The notes beneath the pieces are model-generated. The model saw nothing but the letters and a program-made list of their open reading frames with translations. It was not told where the DNA came from and ran no database searches. A stretch of DNA of 5,744 bases from a bacterium (GTDB lineage: Bacteria; Krumholzibacteriota; Krumholzibacteria; LZORAL124-64-63). A program made the translations under genes and the position numbers. Below are positions 5,151-5,744 of this stretch, piece after piece (positions within the stretch are counted from its first letter, which is position 1; each line of letters opens with the position of its first letter). The DNA is taken from positions 1 to 5,744 of the forward strand of contig VGXH01000145.1 of NCBI GenBank assembly GCA_016873405.1. Direction: 5' to 3'.

Positions 5151-5744
5151 GGCGTGCCGGGCGCGCGCGTGGCGCGGGCCAGCGTCTCCTCCGGCGCCAG
5201 GGTGACGGCCAGGGCCAGTTCGCGCAGATGATCGGCGTCGACGCCGCGCGATGCAAGGTATTCGAGGGCGTCCGGCCAGGCTTCGGGCGCCAGGCGGTCG
5301 GCGGCGATCTGCGCCACCATGTCGCCGGCGAGCACCGCGGCCGCCAGGTCGCCGTCGCCGGGCGCGTCCCAGGGGCGGTGATGGTGCGCGATCGCGTTGC
5401 CCAGCGGCGGTGGGAAGCCCCAGTTCGCGGCCAGCAGCCCGCCGGCGTCGCAGTGGTCGAAGCCGAGCGCCTCGCGCTCGCGCTCGGCGACGTTGAAGAG
5501 CGGGAACGCAGGCACCAACCGCATGCCCTCGATCACCAGGTGGGCGTCCAGCGCGAGCATGCCGATGTCATGCACCAGTCCGGCCGTGAACGCCTCGCAG
5601 GCGCGGTCGCCGCCGCCGAGGCGGCCCATGACCACGCCCGCGGCCATGGCCGAGGTCAGGCTGTGCTCCCAGTAGCGGTCGCGGTCGATGCCGTAACCGG
5701 TCAAGTTGCGGCGCATCACCGGCGCCATCCCGGTCGCGAAGGCC
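5117..5744 (-). CDS. HDOD/HD-domain signalling protein (C-terminal part)
   Basis: The gene enters from the right edge: the frame stays open past the Met codon at 5728 to the last base, with Ala-Phe-Ala-Thr-Gly before it, so 5728 is probably not the start. Numbering from that Met, the visible part shows NLTGYGIDRDRYWEHSL (8-24), AFTAGLVHDIGMLALDAHL (46-64), LGFDHCDAGGLLAANWGFP (88-106) and AIAHHHRPW (112-120). This is the second half of an HDOD domain, whose first half would lie outside the window. HDOD proteins are regulatory relatives of HD hydrolases, often linked to chemotaxis, signalling and cyclic-di-GMP networks. Many lack metal ligands, but here His22, His53-Asp54, His92 and His115-117 keep an HD-like set. 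The chain ends in a Pro/Ser-rich tail (about 189-203) encoded where the gene overlaps the exporter. A receiver or other output domain further upstream cannot be excluded. Confidence 0.85.
   Translation of the reverse strand, partial: AFATGMAPVMRRNLTGYGIDRDRYWEHSLTSAMAAGVVMGRLGGGDRACEAFTAGLVHDIGMLALDAHLVIEGMRLVPAFPLFNVAEREREALGFDHCDAGGLLAANWGFPPPLGNAIAHHHRPWDAPGDGDLAAAVLAGDMVAQIAADRLAPEAWPDALEYLASRGVDADHLRELALAVTLAPEETLARATRAPGTPCPPSIPASVS

Noticed and set aside
3945..5231. Plus-strand open frames antisense to the ThrE-family gene
   Set aside because: These are low-complexity Arg/Ala/Gln or Ser/Ala/Pro translations without motifs, and the minus strand carries conserved ThrE motifs. They are shadows caused by the lack of AT-rich stop codons.
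5726..5728. Met codon at 5728 as the true start of the HDOD gene
   Set aside because: The frame is open upstream to the window edge, there is no ribosome binding site before it, and an HDOD domain needs an N-terminal half that would be missing.

Overview
This is a high-GC window (roughly 70% by eye) with compact, mostly minus-strand genes. It looks like chromosomal DNA of a free-living, Gram-negative-type bacterium. There are no mobile elements, CRISPR arrays, tRNAs or rRNAs. The taxon is uncertain. Three weak hints point to the FCB side of the tree (Krumholzibacteriota, Eisenbacteria or Latescibacterota-like lineages): the secreted DUF642-like protein ends in a short FGAVKALFR tail, the POT transporter resembles Bacteroidota-type members, and the unknown membrane protein has motifs I associate with Bacteroidota and Ignavibacteria proteins. 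This placement is from memory, not from a search.

Layout from left to right. Positions 1-104 hold no gene I can support. A good sigma70-type promoter (105-132) drives the only plus-strand gene (186-785), a small secreted beta-sandwich protein of the DUF642 / choice-of-anchor C type. A strong perfect hairpin (817-846) separates it from the convergent minus-strand genes.

Reading the minus strand in the direction of transcription (right to left), there is first the 3' part of an HDOD/HD-domain gene (5117-5744, entering from outside the window). Its last 34 bp overlap the start of a ThrE-family threonine/serine exporter (3936-5150). After this comes a five-copy 9-bp GC-rich tandem repeat (3882-3926) and a very clear promoter (TTGACG-N18-TAGAAT, 3845-3874). 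That promoter drives a 650-residue POT-family proton-coupled oligopeptide transporter (1814-3766). Then, after a 91-bp gap with a nested hairpin, comes an uncharacterised five-TM membrane protein with a periplasmic domain (865-1722), probably co-transcribed with the transporter.

How they may work together (inference): POT imports di- and tripeptides, and peptidases release free amino acids. A ThrE exporter can relieve Ser/Thr overflow, so the two transporters are metabolically complementary even though the POT has its own promoter. The unknown membrane protein is placed to be an accessory of the transporter, but nothing in its sequence proves this. The HDOD protein may be a regulator or signalling protein. 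The main oddities are the large periplasmic insert and altered TM7 motif of the POT, the C-terminal tag of the secreted protein, the tandem repeat beside the POT promoter, and the out-of-frame HDOD/ThrE gene overlap.
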